The notes beneath the pieces are model-generated. The model ran no database searches. It saw nothing but the letters and a program-made list of their open reading frames with translations, and was not told the origin of the DNA. 64,000 nucleotides of DNA from UBA3941 sp002385665. Lineage in GTDB: Bacteria; Bacillota; Clostridia; Caldicoprobacterales; UBA3941. Shown here piece after piece: positions 10,618-21,702 of the stretch. Position 1 is the first letter of the stretch, and each line of letters begins with the position of its first letter. The stretch covers positions 930,001-994,000 of the forward strand of contig JBMNFJ010000016.1 of NCBI GenBank assembly GCA_050949255.1, given 5' to 3'. The position numbers and the translations under genes are program-made.

Positions 10618-10630
10618 TTTTCTTCCTCCC

Positions 10631-11875
10631 TTATGCACCATAGAGCCATTTATTCTTTATGTTCAGTCCCATCACTAATTTTAAGATGAAACGGGTAAAG
10701 GAAATAGCCGTAAACATGCTGGCTAAAATACCTATTATAAGCGTCTTTGCGAATCCCTGTATTGGGCCTGTCCCGAAATAAAGCAACACAAAAGCAGCTA
10801 TTAATGTAGTTATGTTGGAATCCAATATAGCTCTGAAAGCCTTGGAGAAACCTGAATCTAATGACGAACTTAAGGTTTTACCCGAACGGATTTCCTCCTT
10901 GATCCTCTCAAAGATAATAACATTGGCGTCCACAGCCATACCCACAGATAATATAATACCTGCTATGCCCGGAAGGGTAAGGGTTACCTTGGTAGTAACG
11001 ATAACAATCATCATTATGAGCATATACACTATTAAGGCAAAATCAGCCACTAAACCCGGTAGCTTGTAAAATACAAGCATAAATAGCAGGACTGCTACAA
11101 TGCCTATGATTCCAGCTTGAATGGCCTTGTTTAGAGCATTAACGCCCAGAGTAGCACCAATGGTACGGGTCTCTGCCTGCTCTAAATTTACAGGCAAGGC
11201 ACCGCTTTCAATAAGATTAGCCAAACGCTTTGCCTCTTCTATATCCTTCATACCATCAATAATACCCCTACCACCTACAATGGCAGACTTTACTACAGGC
11301 TCAGATATTGGGTTCTTATCCAGGAGGATTTTAATTATCTGGCCCTGGTATTTGGTTGTGGCATCGGCGAATTTCTTTGCCCCCTCTGAATGTAGCTCAA
11401 AATCTACAACGGGGGTATGACCTTCTCCATATGCGGGTTTTGCAGATTTTATATCCTTACCGGTTATAATAATATCGCCTTCAGGGCCTTCAAATTCCAA
11501 AACAGCCGGCTTGGCCAAAATTTCAGCAAGTTCCCTTGGGTTTTTGATTCCAGGGATTTCTACTTGTATCCTGTTATCTCCTTGCCTGGCAATGGTTGCT
11601 TCGTGTTGACCCTCTTTGTCCAACCTATTTCTGATAACCCTTATGGCACCTGAAATTTTATCATCCTTATCCGGATCATTTGGTTCTATTTCTGCCTCAT
11701 ATACAACATATAGACCACCTTTTAGATCCAGTCCCTGTCTTACCTGCTGGCCAATCGGAGGTATCTCGTAAGGCCCCCATAGGGATATACCGTTTAGTGC
11801 TATATAGGAGACTAGTGAAATACCTAATATAAATGAAAAAATGAGAATCAGATGCAAAACGCGCTTTTTCTTCAT
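10631..11875 (-). CDS. secD: Protein translocase subunit SecD
   Basis: The partner of SecF in the membrane. The protein is 414 aa, with an N-terminal helix, the GLDLKGGLYVVYE signature, a P1 extracytoplasmic domain (GAIRVIRNRLDKEG), and a six-helix membrane domain with GMAVDANVIIFERIKEE. The extracytoplasmic domain is short, as in other clostridial SecD proteins. ATG 11875 is chosen because GGGGGA precedes it by eight bases. In many Clostridia the scfA/scfB genes lie next to secDF; they are not present here. Confidence 0.96.
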   Translation of the reverse strand: MKKKRVLHLILIFSFILGISLVSYIALNGISLWGPYEIPPIGQQVRQGLDLKGGLYVVYEAEIEPNDPDKDDKISGAIRVIRNRLDKEGQHEATIARQGDNRIQVEIPGIKNPRELAEILAKPAVLEFEGPEGDIIITGKDIKSAKPAYGEGHTPVVDFELHSEGAKKFADATTKYQGQIIKILLDKNPISEPVVKSAIVGGRGIIDGMKDIEEAKRLANLIESGALPVNLEQAETRTIGATLGVNALNKAIQAGIIGIVAVLLFMLVFYKLPGLVADFALIVYMLIMMIVIVTTKVTLTLPGIAGIILSVGMAVDANVIIFERIKEEIRSGKTLSSSLDSGFSKAFRAILDSNITTLIAAFVLLYFGTGPIQGFAKTLIIGILASMFTAISFTRFILKLVMGLNIKNKWLYGA

Positions 11876-12308
11876 ATCATATCCCCCTACTATCATCCTT
11901 GACGTACGAAATTAAAAATTATGGGACTTATACGGGAACATAATTTATATGACCACCTTGAGATATTCAAGCTCTTGTCAAATACCGGTTAGGGAAGGAT
12001 ACGTTACCTTCCTTTATATAAAAAAGCTTCCCATTATCTATAATGATACCCACTCAAACAATTATATTACTTAAAGAGACTCCCGTCAATAGTACCTTCA
12101 TTTTTATGGAATATTTTGGGATGCATATGTCTCGATTTTTATTGTTCCAAAAAGAAAGATAAAGAGGTAATATTTATCCTCTTTACCTATTAGATAAAAA
12201 CGAATTTTACGGAACTGCCCATTGCTAGCTGATGATCCTTGTCCTATGGATGAGGGGTTCATACAAAAGATGCACATTTTTAGACAGAGTCATTTTCTTA
12301 ATACTTAA
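11876..12308. other. 433-bp intergenic region upstream of secD
   Basis: No coding sequence with a ribosome binding site was found on either strand. I looked specifically for the small cysteine-rich SCIFF peptide that many Clostridia carry here and did not see it. The region holds the hairpin at 12161-12184 and a weaker one (GGAAGG/CCTTCC, 11993-12012). The secD promoter must lie here, but no clear consensus was seen. Confidence 0.5.
12161..12184 (-). terminator. Terminator after the TIGR04086-type gene
   Basis: Stem AAAGAGG/CCTCTTT with a 10-base loop. On the minus strand it is followed by a T-rich tract (ATCTTTCTTTTT), downstream of the small membrane protein gene. Confidence 0.65.
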
Positions 12309-12716
12309 CTAGACATTAACCCCGATAATGCCACCGACTGCGCCGGCAATAACACCTAAAAGAATATCAGAAAATATTATAGAGCCCATAAGAATAGACC
12401 CACCAAACAGCGAACTTATCATAAAAGCAAATAAAACATAGACAACACCTGTTATACCACCTTTTAGCCATCCAACTTTTTTACTGGATTTGGCCGCCAG
12501 CATTCCACCAAAAGCGATACTCAAGGTCCGGATTACTTGGACCACGGGTGCAATTATCGTTTCCTGCAAATCAGCTACTTTTATAATTATAGCAAAGATT
12601 GCAAAACAGACTAAAGTGATAATAATAGCAATAATCGAGCTCTTTAGTATTGCGATAATATCATTACCTAAGTGTTCAGGCCGTTGTTTGTTATGAGCCT
12701 TACGCATCTTTTTCAT
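12309..12716 (-). CDS. TIGR04086-type small membrane protein
   Basis: A 135-aa integral membrane protein with a positively charged N terminus and four predicted helices (about 25-48, 58-80, 83-105 and 110-133), rich in Gly and Ala. Its size, the GGMLAAKSSKKVGWLKGG loop and its place between yajC and secDF match the uncharacterised TIGR04086/YrzE family of Clostridia. No function is known; its position hints at a link with protein export or membrane biogenesis, but that is only inference. The ATG is preceded by GGGGATGG. A terminator follows it, so it is probably not cotranscribed with secD. Confidence 0.75.
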   Translation of the reverse strand: MKKMRKAHNKQRPEHLGNDIIAILKSSIIAIIITLVCFAIFAIIIKVADLQETIIAPVVQVIRTLSIAFGGMLAAKSSKKVGWLKGGITGVVYVLFAFMISSLFGGSILMGSIIFSDILLGVIAGAVGGIIGVNV

Positions 12717-12859
12717 TCAATCCATCCCCTTAAAATAATTGTAATGAGTGATTTATCATTTCCGAGCTGATATTAAAAACCCTCTAATTTAAGTTATGCT
12801 GCCCACATCCTATATATTCCCATTACAATGATTACTAAATCAAGCATGGACGAATTGAA

Positions 12860-12889
12860 AAAGCCCGTTCCTTTTATAGAACGAGCTTT
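12860..12889 (-). terminator. Terminator after yajC
   Basis: Stem of 11 bp (AAAGCTCGTTC/GAACGGGCTTT on the minus strand, one G-U pair) with a short loop and a following T run, three bases after the yajC stop. Confidence 0.75.
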
Positions 12890-12892
12890 CTA

Positions 12893-13204
12893 CTAATCAG
12901 CAGTTATTTTATCCACACTTCTAATGGCCCAGCGTTCAAATACCAACTTAACTTTATCAACACCCACCTCTATAATTACTATATCCTCCCTTAAAGAGGT
13001 AATTTTACCACAGATACCTCCAATGGTGGTGACATTGTCGCCAACGGCCAATGAAGCTAACATCTCTCTATTTTCCTTTTCTCGTTTCCTTTGCGGGCGT
13101 ATAATCATAAAATAGAAAACAACTATTAGCAAAATTATGGGCAACATACTCATTAAGATACCAGCTAGACCTTCTGGTTGAGCAGCCCCGGCAGTTAATA
13201 ACAT
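12893..13204 (-). CDS. yajC: Preprotein translocase accessory subunit YajC
   Basis: A small single-pass membrane protein that associates with SecDF. The 103-aa protein has one helix at about 15-35, then the family motif MIIRPQRKREKENREM and a cytoplasmic beta-rich domain (LAVGDNVTTIGGICGKI). ATG 13204 follows a GGAAGGGAT site. It lies downstream of tgt, the usual neighbour of yajC. Confidence 0.94.
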   Translation of the reverse strand: MLLTAGAAQPEGLAGILMSMLPIILLIVVFYFMIIRPQRKREKENREMLASLAVGDNVTTIGGICGKITSLREDIVIIEVGVDKVKLVFERWAIRSVDKITAD

Positions 13205-13383
13205 CCTTATCCCTTCCTTTCATATAGCTTATTACTCCTAATCATCATATCCATAGATATGTAACTAGTCCATTTATAGATTATACATTATTATCCTGAA
13301 TGTAGTAAAGCCTTAATTATGATGAAGGTTTATTGGCAGAGTGCCAAGAGATCTCCTACATCAACCTTTAATATTATCTATTG

Positions 13384-14559
<1,176 letters not shown>

Positions 14560-14583
14560 TTAATTAGCAGGTCTTCTTAAAAG

Positions 14584-15609
14584 TTATAAGATTAGCATCG
14601 CATCACCGAAGCTAAAAAATCTATACCTAGCCTCAACCGCTTTTTTATATACATCCAAGACTTCATCTTTACCAATTAAAGCCGCTACCAGCATAATAAG
14701 AGTAGACTTTGGTAAATGAAAATTTGTAATAAGACCATCAATACCCTTAAATTTATATCCTGGATAGATAAAAATATCTGTCTTGCCTGATCCATGGTGT
14801 ATGATGCCCTTTTCGTCAGCAACGGTTTCCAAGGTTCGGGCGGAGGTAGTGCCTACCGCTATGATCTTACCTCCCTTATCCCGGCATTGGTTGATTAGCT
14901 TGGCTGTTTCTTCTGACACGGAATAGGTTTCAAAGTGCATCTTATGCTGGTTAATATCATCTACCTTTACTGGTCTGAAGGTCCCTAATCCAACATGTAG
15001 GGTTATTCTTGCAATTTTTACCCCATCGTTCTCAATATCATCCAGGAGTTCATTGGTAAAATGCAAACCTGCAGTGGGTGCCGCAGACGATCCGGCATAT
15101 TTATTATAGACCGTTTGATATCTTTCCCTATCATCGAGTCTTTCATGAATATAGGGTGGCAGAGGCATAACCCCTATCTCATCCAATATTTCCTCAAAAA
15201 TCCCCTGATATTGGAACTCCAAAATCCGGGAACCGTCCTCTATAATATCAATGACCCGAGCCCTCAATAGACCATTCCCAAAGGATAAATCAGAACCAAT
15301 TTTGGCCTTTTTGCCAGGTTTGACCAAGGCCTGCCAACGATTATGGCTATTTCTTTCTAGTAATAATATCTCAAGCCTGCTACCTGTATCCTCACGTATA
15401 CCATACAATCTGGCAGGTATAACCCTTGTATCATTTATTACCAGACAGTCCCCAGGTTTAAGATACTCCTTAATATCTGTAAACATCCGGTTTTCAATTT
15501 TTTTATCTCCCCTATGATAAACCAGCAACCTAGAATGGTCCCTTATGGGTAAAGGATGCTGGGCGATCAATTCCTCAGGGAGATAATAATCAAAGTCAGA
15601 TACCTTCAA
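14584..15609 (-). CDS. queA: S-adenosylmethionine:tRNA ribosyltransferase-isomerase QueA
   Basis: Adds the epoxycyclopentane-diol ring from the ribose of SAM to preQ1 in tRNA, the step after Tgt. The protein is 341 aa; signatures include [14 protein letters not shown] at the N terminus, [28 protein letters not shown] and the C-terminal [17 protein letters not shown]. The start is TTG 15609 with AAGGAG seven bases upstream. It follows ruvB by 42 bases and precedes tgt by 81 bases. Confidence 0.96.
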   Translation of the reverse strand: MKVSDFDYYLPEELIAQHPLPIRDHSRLLVYHRGDKKIENRMFTDIKEYLKPGDCLVINDTRVIPARLYGIREDTGSRLEILLLERNSHNRWQALVKPGKKAKIGSDLSFGNGLLRARVIDIIEDGSRILEFQYQGIFEEILDEIGVMPLPPYIHERLDDRERYQTVYNKYAGSSAAPTAGLHFTNELLDDIENDGVKIARITLHVGLGTFRPVKVDDINQHKMHFETYSVSEETAKLINQCRDKGGKIIAVGTTSARTLETVADEKGIIHHGSGKTDIFIYPGYKFKGIDGLITNFHLPKSTLIMLVAALIGKDEVLDVYKKAVEARYRFFSFGDAMLIL

Positions 15610-15651
15610 GTTCCTACTCCTTTTAATTTAGTTTATTATGCTCTTATAAGT

Positions 15652-16668
15652 TTATATTAGCGTGGTCTGCTCCTCATAGGGAAATCCCATATGCTTATAT
15701 CCTAAGGGCGTAACGATCCTACCTCTAGGGGTTCTGGCTATAAAGCCCAGTTGTAATAGGTATGGCTCATACACATCCTCAATGGTAATAGTTTCTTCCC
15801 CTGTTGAGGCGGCCAGGGTGTCCAAACCCACAGGTCCACCGGCGAACTTCTCTATCATGGTAAGCAAGATTTTCCGGTCTACCTCATCCAATCCAATGGA
15901 GTCCACTTCAAACAGGTCCAATGCCTCGCAGGCTACTTCGTAGGTGATTATACCATCTGCCTTGATCTGTGCATAGTCTCTGACACGTTTTAAGAGACGA
16001 TTAGCTACCCTTGGAGTTCCCCTGGAACGCTTGGCTATTTCTATGGCTCCATCCTCTTCAATGGCTATACCCAATATTCCTGCAGACCTGGTTACAATGA
16101 GTTTTAGTTCATCTTGATTATATAATTCCATCCGGTTTATAATGCCAAATCTGTCCCTTAAGGGTGAGGTTAGCATACCCGCACGAGTAGTAGCACCTAT
16201 AAGGGTAAATCTTGGCAAATCAAGTCTAATGGATCTGGCACTGGGACCCTTCCCGATAATAATGTCCAAGGCAAAATCCTCCATAGCCGGATATAGAATC
16301 TCCTCTACAGTCCTGTTTAAGCGATGGATCTCGTCAATGAACAGTACGTCCATCTCGCCTAAATTTGTTAGGATTGCGGCCAAATCCCCTGGTTTTTCAA
16401 TGGTAGGTCCTGAAGTAATTCTTATTCCAGTTCCCAACTCATTGGCGATTATGCCGGCCAAAGTCGTCTTACCCAGCCCCGGCGGTCCATATAGCAATAC
16501 ATGATCCAAAGCTTCATACCGTTGCTTTGCAGCTTTAATGAAAATTTCCAGTTTTTCCTTTAGCTTCTCCTGACCGATATATTCGTCTATAGTTCTCGGC
16601 CTTAAGCTTTGCTCAATCTCCCTATCCGTTTCCACCATGGTAGGCGTAATTATACGATCTTCATTCAT
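15652..16668 (-). CDS. ruvB: Holliday junction branch migration ATPase RuvB
   Basis: The hexameric AAA+ motor that, with RuvA, drives branch migration of Holliday junctions. The 338-aa protein has Walker [11 protein letters not shown] (near 62), Walker [10 protein letters not shown], sensor 1 [11 protein letters not shown], and the C-terminal winged helix with TPRGR. It is in the ruvC-ruvA-ruvB order with 44 bases between ruvA and ruvB. Confidence 0.97.
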   Translation of the reverse strand: MNEDRIITPTMVETDREIEQSLRPRTIDEYIGQEKLKEKLEIFIKAAKQRYEALDHVLLYGPPGLGKTTLAGIIANELGTGIRITSGPTIEKPGDLAAILTNLGEMDVLFIDEIHRLNRTVEEILYPAMEDFALDIIIGKGPSARSIRLDLPRFTLIGATTRAGMLTSPLRDRFGIINRMELYNQDELKLIVTRSAGILGIAIEEDGAIEIAKRSRGTPRVANRLLKRVRDYAQIKADGIITYEVACEALDLFEVDSIGLDEVDRKILLTMIEKFAGGPVGLDTLAASTGEETITIEDVYEPYLLQLGFIARTPRGRIVTPLGYKHMGFPYEEQTTLI

Positions 16669-16712
16669 TTATGACTCATCTCCCCCTTATACCCATCCTA
16701 ATAAATTTATAC

Positions 16713-17309
16713 TTAACGCCTATCCAGCAACTTTAGGGATAACCTGATCAGCGTGGAGACATCCTGGTCCTTGTTTTCAATGGCATTGAAAGCTTGTCTA
16801 GCTTCTTGGTGCTGGTAGCCCAAGGCCATAAGGGCTTCTATAACTTCATTTTGGCTATCCAAAGTAGCATCTACTGAATCTAGGTTTTCCTGTCCAATCA
16901 ATGCTTCTTTATTGATTTTTTCCCTAAGTTCCAACACTATTCTTTGGGCAGTCTTCTTACCAACACCAGGTGCAGTACATAGGGTTTTTATATCATCGGT
17001 AACGATAGCCAAAGCCAACTGCGTCGGAGTTAAAACCGATAATATAGCCATAGATACCTTAGGTCCAATCCCCGATACCGTAATCAGCTTTTCAAAAATG
17101 GACTTCTCCTCCCTATTGTTAAAACCGTATAGCTCCTGTATATCCTCCCGTACATTAAAATAAGTATATAATTTTAGTTGGCTTCCTATCTCTGGAAGCT
17201 TAGGTATAATGGATTCGGGAACCATTATTTCATATCCGATACCACCAACCTCTAACACCACTTTTTGGGGGTGTATTTCTTCCAGAGTTCCTTTTATATA
17301 TGCAAACAT
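16713..17309 (-). CDS. ruvA: Holliday junction DNA-binding subunit RuvA
   Basis: Tetrameric protein that binds the four-way junction and loads RuvB. At 198 aa it has an N-terminal OB domain (MFAYIKGTLEEI), the two helix-hairpin-helix motifs SGIGPKVSMAIL and PGVGKKTAQRIVLEL, and a C-terminal RuvB-contact domain (ALMALGYQHQEARQA). ATG 17309 has a GAAAGGAG site. It lies between ruvC and ruvB. Confidence 0.96.
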   Translation of the reverse strand: MFAYIKGTLEEIHPQKVVLEVGGIGYEIMVPESIIPKLPEIGSQLKLYTYFNVREDIQELYGFNNREEKSIFEKLITVSGIGPKVSMAILSVLTPTQLALAIVTDDIKTLCTAPGVGKKTAQRIVLELREKINKEALIGQENLDSVDATLDSQNEVIEALMALGYQHQEARQAFNAIENKDQDVSTLIRLSLKLLDRR

Positions 17310-17411
17310 TCGACGCTCCTTTCATGGCCATCCCATGTTATAATTACCCCATATCAGGGTAGGCCTTGTCCAAGCCAGGATGTTATCATAATATAACTTA
17401 TCATACAACAA

Positions 17412-17915
17412 TTAGAAGAATACCCTCCCGCCGAATCTCCTGCCCATATTGGCACAATGGCTGTGACATATGGCTACAGCAAGGGCATCCGCCGCATCGT
17501 CTGGTTTTGGTATATCCTCAAGTTTTAATAATAGCTTTACCATTTGCTGTACTTGCGATTTTTCCGCTCTCCCATATCCAACTACGGATTGCTTAACCTG
17601 GAGGGGTGTATATTCATAGAGATCCAACCCGGTCTTTGCCGCTGCCAGTACCGCCACTCCCCTGGCGTGACCTACCGTTAGAGCTGTCTTTACGTTCTTA
17701 TTGAAAAACAACTCTTCTATTGCCACCTCAGCCGGCTCATAGCGAGCGATGAGATCATGCACCCCCTCGTATATGGTCACCAACCTTTTAGGTGTTTCCA
17801 AAGTGGAAGGGGTGGTAATCACTCCATAATCTATAACCTTCAATGTATTATTGCCGCTTTCTATAACCCCATAACCTGTGATTGCCATACCCGGATCGAT
17901 CCCTAGAATCACCAT
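17412..17915 (-). CDS. ruvC: Crossover junction endodeoxyribonuclease RuvC
   Basis: Resolves Holliday junctions by paired cuts. The 167-aa protein has the RNase H-type acidic residues in [16 protein letters not shown] (first Asp), [10 protein letters not shown] (Glu) and [15 protein letters not shown] (final Asp pair). It heads the ruvCAB group, about 100 bases before ruvA. Confidence 0.96.
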   Translation of the reverse strand: MVILGIDPGMAITGYGVIESGNNTLKVIDYGVITTPSTLETPKRLVTIYEGVHDLIARYEPAEVAIEELFFNKNVKTALTVGHARGVAVLAAAKTGLDLYEYTPLQVKQSVVGYGRAEKSQVQQMVKLLLKLEDIPKPDDAADALAVAICHSHCANMGRRFGGRVFF

Positions 17916-17993
17916 GTAAATTTCACATCCTAATATTTTATTCTAATCACACATATCCGTATCCTACTTTATTATATAGTTGAAAGAATATAA

Positions 17994-19238
17994 TTACCCT
18001 CTTACCTGACCATTTCCCCTTATTATATATTTGGTTGTAGTCAGTTCCTTCAATCCCATCGGTCCCCGGGCATGTAGCTTCTGTGTGCTAATCCCTAATT
18101 CCGCACCAAACCCAAACTCGAAACCATCGGTAAATCTGGTGGATACGTTAACATATACTGCAGCAGCATCAACTTGTTCCAAGAACTTCTCTGCATTAAA
18201 GTAATTAGAGGTTATAATAGCCTCAGAGTGGCCACTGCCATGTTTGTTAATATGATCTATGGCATCATCAACGCTATCCACCACTTTGATAGCAAGGATA
18301 TAGTCTAGATACTCAGTATCCCAATCCTCAATACTGGCGGGTGATATTCCGGGTACAATATCCAGTGACAGTTGACATCCCCGTATCTCCACGCCATATT
18401 CCTTGAGCTTGTCTACGATCCTAGGCAAAACAACCTTAGCCACATCTTTATGGATTAATAGGGTCTCTGCAGCATTGCATACGCCCGGCCTTTGGACTTT
18501 AGCGTTAACTGTGATATCCACCGCCATATCAAGATCGCATTCGCTATCTATATAGACATGGCAGTTTCCTACTCCCGTTTCTATTACAGGTACAGTAGCG
18601 CTTTCGGTTACAGCCTTTATGAGCCCTGCGCCTCCCCTGGGTACAACAACGTCTATTAATCCGTTTAACCTCACCAATTCCCCCACGCTTTCCCTTCGTA
18701 TGTCTTCAATGAGTCCAATAGCACCTTCAGGGATACCCGCCTCATAGGCTGCCCTTGCCATTACTTTTACAATAGCCCTATTGGAATGGATAGCCTCAGA
18801 GCTTCCCCTTAAGACAACCGCGTTGCCAGTCTTGATACATAAACCAATAGCATCCGCCGTGACATTGGGTCTGGATTCATATATTATAGCAACTACCCCC
18901 AGAGGGACTCTCTGTTGGCCTATGGTCATACCGTTGGGCCTTTTCCATTGGGTAATTACCTCACCCACCGGATCAGGTAACCCTCTAATCACCCTTAAGC
19001 CCTCAGCCATCCCCTTGATTCTTTCCTCGTTTAAGATCAAGCGATCTATCAAGGCCTTATGGCGGCCATTTTTGATGGCCATGCTAACATCCAGTTTATT
19101 CTCAGCTATTAAGTCGGGTATATTGTCCTCCAGGGCTTTGGCCATCATTTCCAGGGCTTTATCCTTTTGAACCGATGACAGGATTCCCAGTTTTCTACTG
19201 GCATCCTTGGCTAACCTAGCCTTATTCAGTACTTCCAC
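17994..19238 (-). CDS. proA: Gamma-glutamyl phosphate reductase
   Basis: The second enzyme of proline synthesis; reduces glutamyl 5-phosphate to the semialdehyde with NADPH. The 414-aa protein is of the aldehyde dehydrogenase fold, with the catalytic cysteine in VQRPGVCNAAETLL and the C-terminal FGFGAELGISTQKLHARGPMG segment. The start is GTG 19238, with AAAGGGG upstream. It follows proB by 34 bases, forming a proBA operon. Confidence 0.97.
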   Translation of the reverse strand: MEVLNKARLAKDASRKLGILSSVQKDKALEMMAKALEDNIPDLIAENKLDVSMAIKNGRHKALIDRLILNEERIKGMAEGLRVIRGLPDPVGEVITQWKRPNGMTIGQQRVPLGVVAIIYESRPNVTADAIGLCIKTGNAVVLRGSSEAIHSNRAIVKVMARAAYEAGIPEGAIGLIEDIRRESVGELVRLNGLIDVVVPRGGAGLIKAVTESATVPVIETGVGNCHVYIDSECDLDMAVDITVNAKVQRPGVCNAAETLLIHKDVAKVVLPRIVDKLKEYGVEIRGCQLSLDIVPGISPASIEDWDTEYLDYILAIKVVDSVDDAIDHINKHGSGHSEAIITSNYFNAEKFLEQVDAAAVYVNVSTRFTDGFEFGFGAELGISTQKLHARGPMGLKELTTTKYIIRGNGQVRG

Positions 19239-19272
19239 TTGTTATTCGCCCCTTTCTTTTCCAGACTGACAT

Positions 19273-20094
19273 TTAAACATGGACATGATCCGTGCAGGGC
19301 ACGAAGAGAGTGCCTACATCTCTGCCTTCCAATATCTCATATATGTGATCAGGGTCATCCCCATTGGTGATTATCATCGGTATGCCTGCCCTATAACACA
19401 CCTTAGCAGCCTCTATCTTTGTCTTCATCCCTCCGGTGCCGAGATTATTATCGGTATCCCCTATTCCATCAATAGCTTGGTTATATACATTATAAACCAA
19501 GGGAATTAGATGAGCATCTTGGTGATATTTTGGGTTCTTGTCATATAGACCCTCTATATCTGATAGCAAAATCAAAAGATCAGCATTTATTAGTTCAGCA
19601 ACAACAGCCGATAAAGTATCATTATCCCCAAAATAGGGTTCTATCTCTTCAGTAGCAACAGTATCATTTTCATTGACAATTGGTATAACCCCATAATCCA
19701 AGAGAGTACAAAATGTATTATAAGTGTTTTTCTTTTTTAGAGTATCATCCACAACATCGCGGGTTATTAGTACTTGAGCCGCAATTTGATCGTATTCACT
19801 AAAAAATTTAGAATACATATGCATTAAACTAACCTGTCCAATAGCTGCCAAGGCTTGCTTTTGTGGTAGTGAATTCGGTTTTTCGGACATACCCATGCGA
19901 AAACGTCCGACTCCTATGGCACCCGATGTGACCAATATGATATTTCTTCCGTCACATCGTAGATCGGATAATACCCTCACCAGCTTTTCCATAAGGTGGT
20001 AATCCATGCTCCCGTTTGCATGGGTAATAGTCGATGTACCGACTTTTACTACGATAGTTTTTGCACCAGTAATTTTTCTTCTAAGTTCAGTCAC
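19273..20094 (-). CDS. proB: Glutamate 5-kinase (no PUA domain)
   Basis: Phosphorylates glutamate at the first step of proline synthesis. It has the amino acid kinase fold: TIVVKVGTSTIT at the N terminus, LVTSGAIGVG, the NENDTVATEEI segment, LLILLSDIEGLYDKNP and GTGGMKTKIEAA. At about 273 aa it ends after the kinase domain and lacks the C-terminal PUA domain of the E. coli enzyme, as in many Gram-positive relatives. I prefer GTG 20094 because AGGGGTG lies about eight bases upstream; an in-frame ATG at 20142 has no ribosome binding site but would add 16 residues. Confidence 0.93.
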   Translation of the reverse strand: MTELRRKITGAKTIVVKVGTSTITHANGSMDYHLMEKLVRVLSDLRCDGRNIILVTSGAIGVGRFRMGMSEKPNSLPQKQALAAIGQVSLMHMYSKFFSEYDQIAAQVLITRDVVDDTLKKKNTYNTFCTLLDYGVIPIVNENDTVATEEIEPYFGDNDTLSAVVAELINADLLILLSDIEGLYDKNPKYHQDAHLIPLVYNVYNQAIDGIGDTDNNLGTGGMKTKIEAAKVCYRAGIPMIITNGDDPDHIYEILEGRDVGTLFVPCTDHVHV

Positions 20095-20162
20095 CTTACC
20101 TTCACCCCTATTAGGTCGTTGATTGTATTCTACCCTTTTCATTCATAAATGGCAATAGAAAA

Positions 20163-20188
20163 CCCCCTTACAAAAATGGCTAAGGGGG
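20163..20188 (-). terminator. Terminator after the bofC-like gene
   Basis: Stem CCCCCTTA/TAAGGGGG with a 10-base loop, followed on the minus strand by TTTTCTATT. It separates the bofC-like gene from proBA. Confidence 0.75.
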
Positions 20189-20206
20189 TAAAATAGTATA
20201 GGAAAT

Positions 20207-20821
20207 TTAACTTTCCAGATTTTCCATAAAGTGCTCGACATCCTCCAGGGTATCCAAAATTAAGCCTTTTCGGATTTCACTTTGCACATCCGGGGGGAGC
20301 GCATCAGTAGATATCTGAGTTTCCTCAACGCTCTTATATTCGTCTCCTGCTTCGGAGGGCATATATATGACCACTACCCCATCTCTATCCTTTAGAACAA
20401 AGTGACCCGGACAGAAGTCATTTACTTCTTTTGTAAATACAATCCTCTCGGTTGTATAATCGGCGATGCTCCATTCAGGAAATCTTAGTGCTATGCTTTG
20501 TAAGCTCAAGCCTATTTCATTATCCCTTGCCTGTCTCTCTTCTACCCGTTTGTGTCCGCAACTTATATATCTCTTTTCAAATACCAGCTGTGTATCCTTG
20601 GTAATGACCTCTATAGGCGGCACCTCATGGTCCGGCGTGTCCAGATTATCCCCGTCCACTGAACGAATAACTTGGTATCCAGGTTCCTCCTCTTTTTTCC
20701 CAATACTATCATCCAGAACCCGATTTCCAATCAATGTACCTAAAAAATAGCCTCCGCCCATCAGGGCTGCTAAAACTAGCACAAAAACCAAATAACCCTT
20801 TTTACCGCTTTTACTAAACAC
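20207..20821 (-). CDS. BofC C-terminal domain-like sporulation protein
   Basis: A 204-aa membrane-anchored protein: N-terminal helix at about 10-30 and an extracytoplasmic part of about 170 residues. The segment LQSIALRFPEWSIADYTTERIVFTKEVNDFCPGHFVLKDRDGVVVIY resembles the C-terminal domain of BofC, the forespore protein that in Bacillus restrains the SpoIVB-to-SpoIVFB signal for sigma-K activation. BofC-like genes often lie near ruvC or yebC in Clostridia. The start is probably GTG 20821, eight bases after CGGAG. The family call rests on weak similarity read by eye; the role is inference. Confidence 0.6.
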   Translation of the reverse strand: MFSKSGKKGYLVFVLVLAALMGGGYFLGTLIGNRVLDDSIGKKEEEPGYQVIRSVDGDNLDTPDHEVPPIEVITKDTQLVFEKRYISCGHKRVEERQARDNEIGLSLQSIALRFPEWSIADYTTERIVFTKEVNDFCPGHFVLKDRDGVVVIYMPSEAGDEYKSVEETQISTDALPPDVQSEIRKGLILDTLEDVEHFMENLES

Positions 20822-20958
20822 TATAACCACTCCGGATTAATATTTGGTTATAGTGTTTCCATTTTGTACTATATTATACCTATCCCTGGCTACATCGATG
20901 ATCCGGATTGCATTCAATGACACAGGTAGATAAAACAGGACGGTATCCCCGGTTATTT

Positions 20959-21702
20959 CTACTCTTCGCTCTCTTCGTCATGCAATTTTAAATTGTGATA
21001 TACGTTTTGTACATCATCATGATCTTCCAATTTTTCGAATACTGATAAAGCTTTGTCGTAATCCTCTCCAACCAACTCAACATAATTCTGTGGAATCATG
21101 ATCACTTCAGAAGACGCTATGGTATAACCGCTTCCTTCCAGCTCCTCTCTGACAACGGTAAAATCGGAGGGATCCGTCAAGATTTCAAAAACACCATCTT
21201 CAAGTTCAATGTCCTCTGCTCCAGCCTCAAGAGCACACATCATCAAATCGTCTTCATTCACTTCTTGTGTATCCTCTATGACTATAAGTCCCTTTCTATC
21301 AAACATCCAGGATACACAACCCGTGGCCCCCAGGCTACCTCCACTTCGGTCAAAGACATATCTCATTTCACCTGCGGTCCTATTCCGATTATCTGTCAGT
21401 GCCTGTACGATAATTGCTACCCCGTTAGGGCCGTAACCTTCGTAAGTAACCTCTTCATAAGTCACATTTCCCAGTTCTCCCGAGGCTCTTTTTATGCTTC
21501 TGATGATATTATCATTTGGCATATTCGCCGCTCTAGCGGATGCAATTGCGTCCCTTAACCTGGGATTGGTATCGGGGTCACTTCCCCCTTCTTTAACTGC
21601 AACTGCTATCTGCCTCCCTATTTTAGTAAAGATCTTGCCTCTCTCGGCATCCGTCTTTCCTTTTTTATTCTTAATATTGGCCCATTTCGAATGTCCAGCC
21701 AT
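20959..21702 (-). CDS. yebC: YebC/PmpR family protein
   Basis: A three-domain cytoplasmic protein, 247 aa. The N-terminal MAGHSKWANIKNKKGKTDAERGKIFTKIGR is diagnostic. The middle has NMPNDNIIRSIKRASG and VTYEGYGPNGVAIIVQALTDNRNRTAGEMRY. The family was long called transcriptional regulators; recent work links members to relief of ribosome stalling at proline stretches, so the exact role here is open. ATG 21702 has GGGGGTTA upstream. It starts the long minus-strand block. Confidence 0.94.
   Translation of the reverse strand: MAGHSKWANIKNKKGKTDAERGKIFTKIGRQIAVAVKEGGSDPDTNPRLRDAIASARAANMPNDNIIRSIKRASGELGNVTYEEVTYEGYGPNGVAIIVQALTDNRNRTAGEMRYVFDRSGGSLGATGCVSWMFDRKGLIVIEDTQEVNEDDLMMCALEAGAEDIELEDGVFEILTDPSDFTVVREELEGSGYTIASSEVIMIPQNYVELVGEDYDKALSVFEKLEDHDDVQNVYHNLKLHDEESEE

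Noticed and set aside
11993..12012. GGAAGG/CCTTCC hairpin as a terminator
   Set aside because: Stem of only six pairs, no T run in the transcribed minus direction, and no gene ending just before it.
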